Counted from the stretch's first letter, positions 27,715 to 36,198 are shown. The stretch: DNA of 64,000 bases from Nitrospira defluvii (GCA_000196815.1 FP929003.1:2627501-2691500); one strand, 5' to 3'. Notes: a model not told the origin generated them from the sequence alone. Numbers and translations: made by a program.

Positions 27715-29160
27715 CTAGAACGTGGTTTGAAGCGACAGCATGACCGAATTTGCATAATAATTGAAGCGATCCACGTTCGAGCTTCGATCTTCGAAAATAT
27801 ACTGCAGTGCTACGCCAGCCCATTTGACGGTTCGGTATCGAACCCCGACTGCGACATTCTTGATCAGGTCGACCCGATTGGGATTGTCGGGCGTCGGTGC
27901 TGGATTTTCGAAACTGTCATTTTCGATGCCCATATTCAGCGTCAACGCGGTGCTGTCCGTCAAGGTATGAATGGCGGAAAAATTAGCTCCCGTCGACGTA
28001 AAGAACAGGGTATTCAGCACGACGGACTGTTGAAAGCTTCGATACCCCTGAAGGTACAGCGTGAGGAACGGCGTCGGCTTCCAAGACAGATTACCTACGA
28101 AAAAGAAATTGCCGTACGAGTCGCTACTTCTCGGAAATTGAAGCCCAGCCACGGTCTGGCCGGACTCGGCATTAGCGAATTTGAGATGTTGATAGCCAGC
28201 CAAGATTTCACCCGAAGTCTTTTCCGTCACATTCCACTGAAGCCCGGTACTCGCGCTGTACGTGGTGCTATTAAGGGTCTTGCTCTCATCGTAAACCTCT
28301 TGATTGGCCGCCACATTGGCCACCAGCGCCGTCTTGCTCGTAATGTTGCCGAAGAGCGTAACCCCAGCGTAGTTGCTCAAGCGATTACGGAACAGGCTCT
28401 GCCCGTTGTTCAGGTATGTCCAGCGAGTGGATGAGAGGTTAAGCCGGACGCCAGCCATAGTCCCCACATAGGTCAGGTGGCCAAGCACGCTATTGGCAGT
28501 CCATTTATTGACCTCCACGTTTTGGGTATCCAAAGCCGAACCTCGCGGATCGTGTCCCAATTTATGCTCCCCCTGCAGATCAAGTCGCAAACCGCCGGGA
28601 AAATCGAAATTGAATCGGCCTGACGCGGTTTGATCCTGCACATTGTTCGAAGGGTTCTGATGAAACAATTGGATGTTGCTGCGATAGTCGGCCACAAAGG
28701 TGTGGCGGCCCGCAAAGGGCAATTCGGCTTGAATTCCAGGTGCCAGCGTCGTCGCAAAGTCACTGCGTCGATTGGTATTCGTTCGGAACACGTTGTCCGT
28801 ATAAATTTCAGCCACGCCGATCATCGGATGGAGTCGGGCAGACCCGATTGCAATGCCCTCCTCTCCGGTCAGCCTGGAAAAGGAGCCCGGATAGATGGGA
28901 TAGTAGCCGGTCTTAGGCCAATCCGGCGTCATGTAGAGAGCACCCACCAAGGCTGGGTTTGCAAACTGAGAGAACCACGCCCATCCCATCCCGCCAAACG
29001 AAAGGCTGCGAGTGCCTGTCGGTAGCGGCGAAGACACCTGCTGACTGAAACCTGATGAAGGAAGAACGGTCAGAGCCACCACGAGCGCAACGCAGATCGT
29101 GCCGTAGGGAATCGCCTTCTCGGCTATCCGACATAACATACTGTGGAAAGACACGTTCAC
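27715..29160 (-). CDS. Outer-membrane beta-barrel protein of the polysaccharide locus
   Basis: 481 residues: a signal peptide (about 1-39, ending SGFSQ) and then amphipathic beta strands to the C-terminal phenylalanine (VMLSLQTTF), the usual end of an outer-membrane barrel. It resembles the BBP2/EpsL-like barrels seen in exopolysaccharide loci with Wzc-type kinases. With no Wza here, this barrel is the best candidate for the outer-membrane export channel or part of it. It lies just upstream of the kinase gene, with a 162-base gap that holds no gene. Confidence 0.75.
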   Translation of the reverse strand: MNVSFHSMLCRIAEKAIPYGTICVALVVALTVLPSSGFSQQVSSPLPTGTRSLSFGGMGWAWFSQFANPALVGALYMTPDWPKTGYYPIYPGSFSRLTGEEGIAIGSARLHPMIGVAEIYTDNVFRTNTNRRSDFATTLAPGIQAELPFAGRHTFVADYRSNIQLFHQNPSNNVQDQTASGRFNFDFPGGLRLDLQGEHKLGHDPRGSALDTQNVEVNKWTANSVLGHLTYVGTMAGVRLNLSSTRWTYLNNGQSLFRNRLSNYAGVTLFGNITSKTALVANVAANQEVYDESKTLNSTTYSASTGLQWNVTEKTSGEILAGYQHLKFANAESGQTVAGLQFPRSSDSYGNFFFVGNLSWKPTPFLTLYLQGYRSFQQSVVLNTLFFTSTGANFSAIHTLTDSTALTLNMGIENDSFENPAPTPDNPNRVDLIKNVAVGVRYRTVKWAGVALQYIFEDRSSNVDRFNYYANSVMLSLQTTF

Positions 29161-29295
29161 CGATAAAACCTAACACCTGCACGCCAGCACAATTCACATC
29201 ACCCAGAGCAAACTTCCGTCAATATCCTCGGCAACACGACTGCAGAGCACCGCCTGAGAGGACGACGATTCTTTGGGAGACCGCAGCTTGGATTC

Positions 29296-29586
29296 TCAAC
29301 ATTCCCGCCCCTTGCCGTTGATGAGCGCATTCCTGAGACTGGTGTAGTCCAGCCATAACTCGGCCACCTGCCTCTTCAGCCGTCGATTCTCGGATTCAAG
29401 ATGATTCAAGCGGACACCTTCCTCACTCTTATGTGCGTCCACACTGGCTCTCCACCGGTAGAAGGTACTGAGGGAAATACCATACTCCTTACAGACCATC
29501 CTGACCGTGGAGTTGGTCCCCGCAGCAAGGATCCGCTGTCTCTCATCGTTGGTAAAATTAGAACGTTTTCGGGGTTTCACTCGCAT
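29296..29586 (-). CDS. Orphan IS3-type transposase orfA-like protein
   Basis: 96 residues: a helix-turn-helix part (NDERQRILAAG then MVCKEYGISLSTFYRWR) followed by a leucine-zipper region (LNHLESENRRLKRQVAEL), the layout of IS3-family OrfA. No orfB follows; the next 135 bases lead into the barrel gene and show no transposase-like sequence. It is either an insertion remnant or a domesticated DNA-binding protein. It is intact and lies between the NusG-like gene and the rest of the locus. Confidence 0.65.
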   Translation of the reverse strand: MRVKPRKRSNFTNDERQRILAAGTNSTVRMVCKEYGISLSTFYRWRASVDAHKSEEGVRLNHLESENRRLKRQVAELWLDYTSLRNALINGKGREC

Positions 29587-29639
29587 TCAGGACATCCAGA
29601 CGAGGGATCAGAGGAGAGAGGTTCGAACAGAGTGCGACG

Positions 29640-30203
29640 CTAGGCGAGGTTTCGGTTAATTGGCTGCACTTCACTCATATCGATATGGACAGTGGCCGCT
29701 TGCTGAATCAGATGCACACGGATAACCAGACAGTCCTGATTTGCCTTCCTAAGTAATTGTCCACGCAACCCTGTCAACGGGCCTCGCACCACTTCTACCC
29801 ATGCCCCTTCGGTCAGATAGTCGTGGCGCTCGAATGCACGCCGGCTTTCCGCTAGTTTCTGAATCGCCGCCACCTCCTCATCAGGAATGGATTCGGGAAT
29901 GAGCGATCCCACGATTCGGACAGTCCCAGGCGTTTGAAGCACGGCATGGCTGTTCATCAGCGAAAAGCGAGCGAAACAATAGCCTGAAAAGAGCGGGCTT
30001 TCGGTCCAAACCTTTCGATCCGTCCACTGGCTCAGTTTTTTCACCAACGGAAGAAACGGCTCAACACCGATGCCGGCCAGGCGATCCCGAACCAGCTTCT
30101 CGTGCCTGGAGCGTGTGCTGATAGCGTACCAGTGAAGATTTACTGCGGCATCGGCCGTCAGCGAATGCGGAGTGCGAGAACCAGATTGGATTGTGTTCAA
30201 CAT
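29640..30203 (-). CDS. NusG paralogue (RfaH/UpxY-like antiterminator)
   Basis: 187 residues. The NGN domain opens LHWYAISTRSRHEKLVRDRL and has VEPFLPLVKKL, SPLFSGYCFARFS and VRIVGSLIPE. The KOW region is GAWVEVVRGPLTGLRGQLL. Specialised NusG paralogues at the head of polysaccharide operons travel with RNA polymerase and prevent early termination over long operons. That fits its place as the first gene of a leftward run of almost 30 kb. ATG 30203 follows GAGGGCG. Confidence 0.9.
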   Translation of the reverse strand: MLNTIQSGSRTPHSLTADAAVNLHWYAISTRSRHEKLVRDRLAGIGVEPFLPLVKKLSQWTDRKVWTESPLFSGYCFARFSLMNSHAVLQTPGTVRIVGSLIPESIPDEEVAAIQKLAESRRAFERHDYLTEGAWVEVVRGPLTGLRGQLLRKANQDCLVIRVHLIQQAATVHIDMSEVQPINRNLA

Positions 30204-30300
30204 AGCTTCGCCCTCTGAGTCCCATCAGTGCGTGCATTCTTCTAAAGATTTCTGACTGTGTTTACATCGGACAATGGTGCTTTTCTTCTAGAGCGATCCG

Positions 30301-30365
30301 GTTGTGCACTCAGCACCTTTGTGCCAAAACGATGCAACGATGTGCGTGCACAAACGGAGCACAAC
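30301..30365. promoter_or_regulatory. Cluster of four TTGTGC-type motifs, possible operator/enhancer
   Basis: GTTGTGC at 30301-30307 and TTTGTGC at 30318-30324 point rightward. GCACAAA at 30348-30354 and GCACAAC at 30359-30365 are the same two heptamers in reverse order and orientation, giving an overall quasi-dyad. The cluster lies just upstream of the sigma-54-like site at 30372-30387. A further GCACAAA occurs upstream of the other sigma-54-like site (15921-15927). Confidence 0.4.
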
Positions 30366-30371
30366 GAATAC

Positions 30372-30387
30372 TGGCATTTATTTCGCT
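30372..30387 (+). promoter_or_regulatory. Sigma-54-like promoter candidate toward the LuxR-type gene
   Basis: TGGCATTTATTTCGCT keeps the TGGCA of the -24 box and the GG-N10-GC spacing (GG 30373-30374, GC 30385-30386), but the -12 box is TCGCT, not TTGCW. The leader to the ATG at 30736 would be about 340 bases, which is long. It is weaker than the site at 16015. Confidence 0.3.
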
Positions 30388-30735
30388 TCGTTTTCGCATC
30401 CCTATCTAGTGATACTCGTCATGAGAACCTAGAAAAATCACTAGCTGTCACACCCGTAGAAGCACACATGCACAATCTTGAACATCTCGACCGTTCCATA
30501 AATGAAGGATGCCCAATCCCGGCAAACCGAATCCCGGCAATGCTTTGCGGCGAACAATCTAATGAGATTTGCTCATTGCCTGAAGAGGAAGCGATGTGCG
30601 AATATGCGCCATGTAGGCACACTCCATCACACATTCGACCTAGTACTCGTTGCGTAGCTGTTTGATGAACTACGTAGAGACCTTTCGGATGTGTACCCTG
30701 CGACTCGCTGGGGCGCGTTTCACTCGGGAGGATCG

Positions 30736-31443
30736 ATGAGCAGAATCGTAGAAATACAAACCACCACCGTGGTCGCCATAGTCACGAACAACTATCTGCT
30801 CCGGCTCGGCCTGCAGAAGATCGTGGATGACGCGAAATGGATCCGGTTGGTTGGGCAGACTGCTCACGCAGGCAATCTTGACGAGATACTGACCAGCGAG
30901 CAGCCTCACATTGTCATTCTCGATACCGAAATCGGCGGCGCGGCGCCGGACTTGATTCAGCAGATCAAGCGAGTGGCACCGGGGGTCAAAACCATCCTGC
31001 TCAGCGGGTTCGATGATACTGAATGCACCCGGCAGGCGCTTGCTTCCGGAGTCGATGGCATTGTCCTCAAAGTGCAGCCATCCGCCGTACTCATTGCAAC
31101 CATCACCTATCTTGCCGACTCAGGCGGGGAAGTCGTATTGCCGATCGGCAACAGACCGACTCCGTTGAAATTGAGTCACACCCCGGCTCTCTCAACCGCA
31201 CCTCTCCCACCTCCCGCTCCCACTAAATGGTCGGACGGTTTGACGGAACGGGAACGTGAGGTGGTGCGATTAATCAGTGAAGGCCTTTCCAATAAAGACA
31301 TTGCAGATCGCCTGTGCATCTCCAGCATTACAGTCCGGCATCACCTTACCAGTATTTTCGACAAACTCGGCGTCTCCAACCGCCAGAAGCTCCTTATCAG
31401 AGCGCACCAGCAGGGGCTGGTAGGATCGCCTGCTCTGGCGTAA
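30736..31443 (+). CDS. NarL/LuxR-family response regulator with degenerate receiver
   Basis: 235 residues: a receiver domain (about 10-125), a proline-rich linker, and a LuxR-type helix-turn-helix near the C-terminus (LTEREREVVRLISEGLSNKD then HHLTSIFDKLGVSNRQKL). The phosphoacceptor Asp63 (VILDTEIGG), Ser90 and Lys112 are present. The acidic pair that binds Mg2+ at the N-terminal end of strand 1 is replaced by Thr17-Asn18 (VAIVTNN), so normal phosphorylation is doubtful. ATG 30736 follows GGGAGG. It is divergent from the NusG-like gene and probably regulates the polysaccharide locus, the export locus, or both. The following 273 bases (31444-31716) hold no gene. Confidence 0.88.
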   Translation: MSRIVEIQTTTVVAIVTNNYLLRLGLQKIVDDAKWIRLVGQTAHAGNLDEILTSEQPHIVILDTEIGGAAPDLIQQIKRVAPGVKTILLSGFDDTECTRQALASGVDGIVLKVQPSAVLIATITYLADSGGEVVLPIGNRPTPLKLSHTPALSTAPLPPPAPTKWSDGLTEREREVVRLISEGLSNKDIADRLCISSITVRHHLTSIFDKLGVSNRQKLLIRAHQQGLVGSPALA

Positions 31444-31716
31444 CAGCCCTCCCCTCTCGCGTCACCGCCCCCCGGACGGAAGTTCTTCCCTGTCCGATTC
31501 AACACCAGGGACTCGCGGGGTCTCTGGGCACACTCAGCATTCCTTCTCCGGAATGGCTTGCAGTGCTGTATTCTCTTGCCCTACGGTTTGAGCTGCACCA
31601 GTGCTTTCTCTTCCCGACTTTCGCAGGCCTCAATTTTTCGCTACCTCCCCTGCAGGAACGGCGCTGACCTTCCTATCAAAGGAGTGGTTTGCTGTATGAA
31701 CACTGTCCCCGCGAGG

Positions 31717-33054
31717 TCAGCTGAGTTTATCAAGCTCTCCTAATGCCCGCGCGAGGTTCACGCGGGCACCATTGAGCCGAAACATTGCATCCACCGTATT
31801 GTCCCTCGCCCGGGAGAGGCTATACAAAGCATTCGTCACTTCGAAATTGCTGCCGGCGGTGAGAACCGTAAACCGCTCCTTCGCGAGGGCCAACTCTTTC
31901 ATTGCTGCCTGCAGACCGACCTGAGAAATCGCCAACTGTTCCTTCGCAGACGACAAGGTCACAAGGGCTTCCCGAACGTCCAACACGACTTGGTTGCTGA
32001 CGACCCGCATGCGAATGGTTTCCTGGTTGACTTGACTCCGCGACTCGCTGATTCGGCCTTCGCGCGCGCCGTCGAAGAGGGGAACCGTGAGGAACAACCC
32101 GATGTTATACGTATCCAGCGTATTGTGCATCCGGTTCCCGATGAGTCCGTAATCCCCTTGCGCCGCCAGGGAGGGGATGCGTTCGGTTTCCGTTGAATTC
32201 AAAGTTAAGGAGGCCGTCTTAATGCGTTGCTGTTGCGCTTTGACTTCCATCCGCTGATTCATCGCGACGGTCACGGCTTCATCAATGGTCGGTGGTTCCA
32301 ACACTTCCAGCTTCAATGCATCAGTGAGCGTCAAACGGACATCGAAAGCAAACCCCAACCCATGTAGAATGTTCACCTTGAGTCGCTCTACTTCGTAGCG
32401 AGCGGCAGCCAATTGTTGACGCTCATTTTCCAACTGCGCCTCAAGTCTGGCCGTATCAAGTCCCGTCCCCATGCCGCCCCCGCGTCTGCTCCGCGCCAGC
32501 TCCAGCAGCTCCTCAAAGAGACGCATATTCGCGTTCCTGGTATTCACGGTCGCTTCGGCCTTGAGAGTCTCGATATACAGCAGCCCGACTGCGGACATGG
32601 TGTCAAATTTGGTCGTTTCCGACTCCAGCTCAGCCACCTTGAGAGCTTCTCGAGAGGCGCGCCACCGTTGGATCAAACTCAGACTGAACAGCGACTGGGA
32701 GACATTCGCCCGGGCATCAAAGATACTGAAAGGATCTGTGCGGACGGGCGCCAAACCAATCGTCCCGAGAAATATGTTCTGCCTCGTCTGGCGCACGTTG
32801 GTCGAGAGATTAGGCAACAGCGCACCCAATTGTGTCTTGCTCGCGGCGCGCGCGGTTTCGATCCGCTCTTTGAGCAATCGCACATTTGGATTGTTGTCGA
32901 CGGCGGCCTCCATAGCCTCCCTAAGGCTGAGGCGCAATTCCGGCAAGGGATCCGGTACCGAGCCTCCCGGTTGCGCCTGTGCAGAAACTCCGCTGAGCAA
33001 CAGAATCGAGAAAATCATCGCCATCACGTCTCGCCGCTTCTCATACATCTTCAT
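31717..33054 (-). CDS. TolC-family outer-membrane factor
   Basis: 445 residues: a signal peptide (about 1-27, ending SAQAQ) and two outer-membrane-efflux-protein repeats. These include LSLREAMEAAVDNNPNVRLL, ASKTQLGALLPNLST and, in the second half, AQGDYGLIGNRMHNT and NIGLFLTVPLFDG, the usual TolC beta/alpha pattern. It should form the outer-membrane channel of the export system encoded upstream. ATG 33054 follows GGTGG. It is the last gene of the block and ends facing the LuxR-type gene. An eight-base inverted repeat (31663-31670 with 31714-31721) spans its stop codon. Confidence 0.9.
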   Translation of the reverse strand: MKMYEKRRDVMAMIFSILLLSGVSAQAQPGGSVPDPLPELRLSLREAMEAAVDNNPNVRLLKERIETARAASKTQLGALLPNLSTNVRQTRQNIFLGTIGLAPVRTDPFSIFDARANVSQSLFSLSLIQRWRASREALKVAELESETTKFDTMSAVGLLYIETLKAEATVNTRNANMRLFEELLELARSRRGGGMGTGLDTARLEAQLENERQQLAAARYEVERLKVNILHGLGFAFDVRLTLTDALKLEVLEPPTIDEAVTVAMNQRMEVKAQQQRIKTASLTLNSTETERIPSLAAQGDYGLIGNRMHNTLDTYNIGLFLTVPLFDGAREGRISESRSQVNQETIRMRVVSNQVVLDVREALVTLSSAKEQLAISQVGLQAAMKELALAKERFTVLTAGSNFEVTNALYSLSRARDNTVDAMFRLNGARVNLARALGELDKLS

Positions 33055-33196
33055 ACGATCCACCTTTCTCCTTGCCTCATGAACGCGGAGCCCTGACATA
33101 CGAGTACAGGTATAAGCCTCATTCGGACAGCCTACTCCGCCGCCGTTGATGTTGTCTTGCTTAAGGAAGCGGAAAGGTGACTGATGAGGCGGGGAA

Positions 33197-34042
33197 CTAA
33201 TGCACGGCAAACCGGACTGTGCAGGAAAGCCCAGCCGGTATCTTATAGTCCGGGTTTGGAAGTTCAAGCAGCACTTCAAAGGTACCGCTGGCACTGTTGA
33301 TGACCGGATTGACTACCGTCACGCGAGCCCGATGCAGGTCCGGTGAGGCCCATTCCAATCGCACGTCTCCCTCCATCCCGGCAGTAATTTTTCCAAGCCA
33401 GGATACAGGGGCAAGTACCTCCACGATCAACGGATCGAGCCGGGCCAACTTCATGATCGGAGCCTGCTTGACCAACTCACCGGGAGAGAGAAACCGCTCC
33501 ACCACCACTCCTGTAATGGGACTACGGACGGTCCGCAACTCCAGCGCCGCCTTCGCACGATCCAATTCAAGTTGCGCGACCCGCTTATTCTCCAACGCCT
33601 CGATATGGGCAACTTGCGCAAGTCGTTCATCTGTTTCGGCTTCATCCACTTCGTGGTGCGCCATAGCGGATGTCTTGCCCAAATCTTTTGCACGGACAGA
33701 CTTCCTCAGACTGAACTCGGCTTTCATTTGGGTGCTTTTCTCTGCCGCATCCATCTCGGCCTTCGCCTTGGCCAACGCAACTTCGGCCTGCTCCAAACTT
33801 GATTCAATCGTGGCCAGGACATCACCTTCCTTGACCACATCCCCCTGATTCACCGCCACGCTGCTCAGCACACCGACGACCGGTGTTCCCACGGTGAGCG
33901 TGACCTGCGGCACTACGAGACACGATAGCTCGGACTTTGCTTCAACCAATCCTGCAGAAAACCCGAGTAGTACGACGCAGAGGAATCGAACCATGGACAC
34001 GGCTAATCGACTGGTCGCGCGTTTGTTTCCAATAAAGATCAT
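33197..34042 (-). CDS. Small HlyD/RND-type periplasmic adaptor
   Basis: 281 residues: a signal peptide (about 1-35), a barrel-sandwich half-motif (VGVLSSVAVNQGDVVKEGDV), an alpha-helical hairpin (about 75-145), the returning half (VRSPITGVVVERFLSPGELV) and a beta-barrel. This is the layout of periplasmic adaptors that link an inner-membrane machine to TolC. It shares its design and the odd motif LSCLV-x-P (Cys41) with the adaptor at 36199. The start is uncertain: ATG 34042 is used, with GTG 34078 or ATG 33994 as alternatives. No pump of the RND or ABC type is nearby. Confidence 0.85.
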   Translation of the reverse strand: MIFIGNKRATSRLAVSMVRFLCVVLLGFSAGLVEAKSELSCLVVPQVTLTVGTPVVGVLSSVAVNQGDVVKEGDVLATIESSLEQAEVALAKAKAEMDAAEKSTQMKAEFSLRKSVRAKDLGKTSAMAHHEVDEAETDERLAQVAHIEALENKRVAQLELDRAKAALELRTVRSPITGVVVERFLSPGELVKQAPIMKLARLDPLIVEVLAPVSWLGKITAGMEGDVRLEWASPDLHRARVTVVNPVINSASGTFEVLLELPNPDYKIPAGLSCTVRFAVH

Positions 34043-34126
34043 GTGTTCTTTGTCGCCATGTTCTTGTTTTGGGTCCACCTGAGGAGCGGCAAGCCGGCAC
34101 TCCGGCCGCTTGCCGCTCCCTGCCCG

Positions 34127-36136
34127 TTAGATCATCGGGGCCGGCGGAACTTTGACGATATACACATCGCGTCGTCCACTGGCATTACCCCAGTTGCTGG
34201 TAAAGGCGATAAACTGCCCGTCGCGACTGATATTCGCCTTGGGCTGATCGTAATAATCGTTTACCACACTTCGGTGATGCGCGAGCCGTCTCACCTGATT
34301 GCTGCCGTTAGTGGCCACTAACACGATTTCATTGTCAAACGTTTTGGCAACTCCACTCCCGGTCGTGGAATAGCGGCTGGCCAGTCCCCACCCTTCATTG
34401 TCGGCCAACATCGAGAAATGGTCCTGCTGGTTGTTCGGACCATACCACCAGTAGCCAGGAACGAGGGCGTTCATGACCGTAGGCGAGGACAATTGCCGAA
34501 ATTGTAGTGCGCCGCCCCCGTTTGCTGTAAGGAGGTTCCCAAATCCTGCATCACGGTGAAAAAATCCCAGGCTCCCCGTCAGAGTAGCAGTGAGCTTTGG
34601 ACCCCCTTGAAGGTCCCAAATCTCATCGTGACCATCTCGATAGACAGCCATAAAGTAACGGCCAGATTTGTCGACGTTTACCTCATCAAGATTGCTTACA
34701 AGATTCCGGAGCAAAACCGTATCAGTACTCCTTTTGTACACGACATACCCGACCGTGGATCCGCCACTGTTCACGATAGAGGCGGAAAATACATCATCGT
34801 TCAGGCTCTTCGACATCTGTGTGATATAGCCTCCGGCCCCGTAGGACGTCAGATCCTTAACAAGCGTCGCCTGTTGAGTCGAAACGTCGATCTGCCAGAT
34901 CTTGTTCTGGCCAACCCCGAATGTCACTTGGGAATTGACGCCGCTCCAAACCAAACCATACTCCTGCAATCCAGATGGGGGCTTGCTCAGAACAAATCCA
35001 CCACTAGACGAAAAATTCACCGGATCAAACGCATAGAACTTTGCCCGTTTTGGTCCAAGCGTTTCAACCGCCATGACATAGGTGTTGTTTTTGTTAAAGG
35101 AAGGGACGGTGCTGTATTGAACTGAAGCATCCGTGCTGCCGTCCCGACCGTCGGTTAGACGCAAAATCGTCGTGCCGAAGGTCGGATCAATGATTTTTGA
35201 ACCAGAAGAAGGCAAAGATGGCAACGCTGGCTCCTTATACACACCAAAATCGGTTTTGATGCTGCCACTGGTGGTAGTCGTCGTAGGGGTTGTTGTCGTC
35301 GGGGTCGTCGTTGTTGAGGTGCTCCCATCCGTATACACCCGATAGGTGTAGGAGCGGCCATTCGTCAACGGATTGGAGTTGTCTGACGCGGAGAAATAGA
35401 GCGCATTTCCCCAGTGGCTGAATCGACCACCACCCTGTGTTCGAATATCTGCATGCACTGAATGCGCCGGTCCCAGTTCCTGCCCGTTTTCATAAATCCG
35501 TAATTTCGACACGGTCGGTGCGGCATTCGAGTCCCCGGTGGTCCCGAAATTCTGTGACACATAGTAGGCATACCCTGAATTATGGGACGCCTGTCCAATG
35601 TTAATCGCGCCCTGCACATAGGAAGACGTCGTCGTCGAGGTACTCCCATCCGTATACACCCGATAGGTGTAGGAGCGGCCATTCGTCAACGGATTGGAGT
35701 TGTCTGACGCGGAGAAATAGAGCTCATTTCCCCAGTGGCTAAATCGACCATCACCCTGTGTTCGAATATCCGCATGCAGTGAATGCGCCGGCCCCAGTTC
35801 CTGCCCGTTCTCATAAATCCGCAATTTCGACACGGTCGGTGCAGCATTCGAGTCCCCGGTGGTCCCGAAATTCTGTGACACATAGTAGGCATACCCCGAA
35901 TTATGGGACGCCTGCCCAATGTTAATCGCCCCTTCTGTATACTGTTCCTGCACGACCGCCGCCTGCAGTGTCACACTTGCCAGGTCACCGGCCAACAGCA
36001 CCCGCGCTTCGAGCTGCTCCATCCTGAAGGGAGAGGCGCGCTTCGTGCGCCGCCGTTTGGAGAGAGCCTCTTTGCGTCCTCTTCTCTCGTTCGATAAAAA
36101 CTCGCGCAACTTCGAGAAATATCCGCTATCCCTCAT
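34127..36136 (-). CDS. LEPR-XLL-like surface/secreted protein with tandem repeats and TolB-like propeller
   Basis: 669 residues. A very basic N-terminus (RRGRKEALSKRRRTKRA) leads to RMEQLEARVLLAGD (about 38-51), which matches the LEPR-XLL motif of large surface proteins with Ala for Pro. No classical signal peptide is seen. Two 107-residue repeats follow (69-175 and 176-about 282), then a threonine/proline-rich linker, then a beta-propeller (about 300-669) ending in a TolB-like blade (SRDGQFIAFTSNWG, then DVYIVKVP). ATG 36136 follows GGGGAGG. It is embedded between adaptor genes of the export block and is probably the cargo. Function is unknown. Confidence 0.8.
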   Translation of the reverse strand: MRDSGYFSKLREFLSNERRGRKEALSKRRRTKRASPFRMEQLEARVLLAGDLASVTLQAAVVQEQYTEGAINIGQASHNSGYAYYVSQNFGTTGDSNAAPTVSKLRIYENGQELGPAHSLHADIRTQGDGRFSHWGNELYFSASDNSNPLTNGRSYTYRVYTDGSTSTTTSSYVQGAINIGQASHNSGYAYYVSQNFGTTGDSNAAPTVSKLRIYENGQELGPAHSVHADIRTQGGGRFSHWGNALYFSASDNSNPLTNGRSYTYRVYTDGSTSTTTTPTTTTPTTTTTSGSIKTDFGVYKEPALPSLPSSGSKIIDPTFGTTILRLTDGRDGSTDASVQYSTVPSFNKNNTYVMAVETLGPKRAKFYAFDPVNFSSSGGFVLSKPPSGLQEYGLVWSGVNSQVTFGVGQNKIWQIDVSTQQATLVKDLTSYGAGGYITQMSKSLNDDVFSASIVNSGGSTVGYVVYKRSTDTVLLRNLVSNLDEVNVDKSGRYFMAVYRDGHDEIWDLQGGPKLTATLTGSLGFFHRDAGFGNLLTANGGGALQFRQLSSPTVMNALVPGYWWYGPNNQQDHFSMLADNEGWGLASRYSTTGSGVAKTFDNEIVLVATNGSNQVRRLAHHRSVVNDYYDQPKANISRDGQFIAFTSNWGNASGRRDVYIVKVPPAPMI
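35291..35932 (-). repeat. Two tandem 321-bp coding repeats
   Basis: Unit 1 is 35612-35932 and unit 2 about 35291-35611, each encoding a 107-residue block that begins GAINIGQASHNSGYAYYVSQ. By eye the two differ by only a handful of bases (for example Leu/Val, Asp/Gly and Glu/Ala changes), apart from the last few codons, so the duplication is recent or kept uniform by recombination. The units are in frame, so copy number can change without breaking the gene. Confidence 0.9.
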
Positions 36137-36198
36137 CACTGACCTCCCCTCTTGGTAAAGAAAATGTGACTCTATTGCATTGACACCGACACGCTGCA

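Larger units (their letters stand above)
30204..30735. promoter_or_regulatory. Divergent control region between NusG-like and LuxR-like genes
   Basis: 532 bases without a credible gene, holding the promoters of both divergent genes. Besides the motif cluster and sigma-54-like site listed separately, it has a tandem AATCCCGGCAA (30516-30526 and 30531-30541). No clear sigma-70 promoter for the leftward NusG-like gene could be fixed by eye. Confidence 0.5.

Noticed and set aside
30258-30665. 135-residue open frame on the plus strand in the divergent control region
   Set aside because: Composition is not protein-like, no family motif, poor start context, and it covers the promoter motifs of both neighbours.
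31663-31721. Eight-base inverted repeat at the end of the TolC-like gene as a terminator
   Set aside because: The loop is over 40 bases and there is no T-run, so termination is not supported.
35230-35330. Short GTCGTC/GTTGTCGTC-type repeats resembling a CRISPR-like pattern
   Set aside because: They encode the threonine/proline-rich linker of the surface protein; units are irregular and there are no spacers. No CRISPR array was seen in the window.
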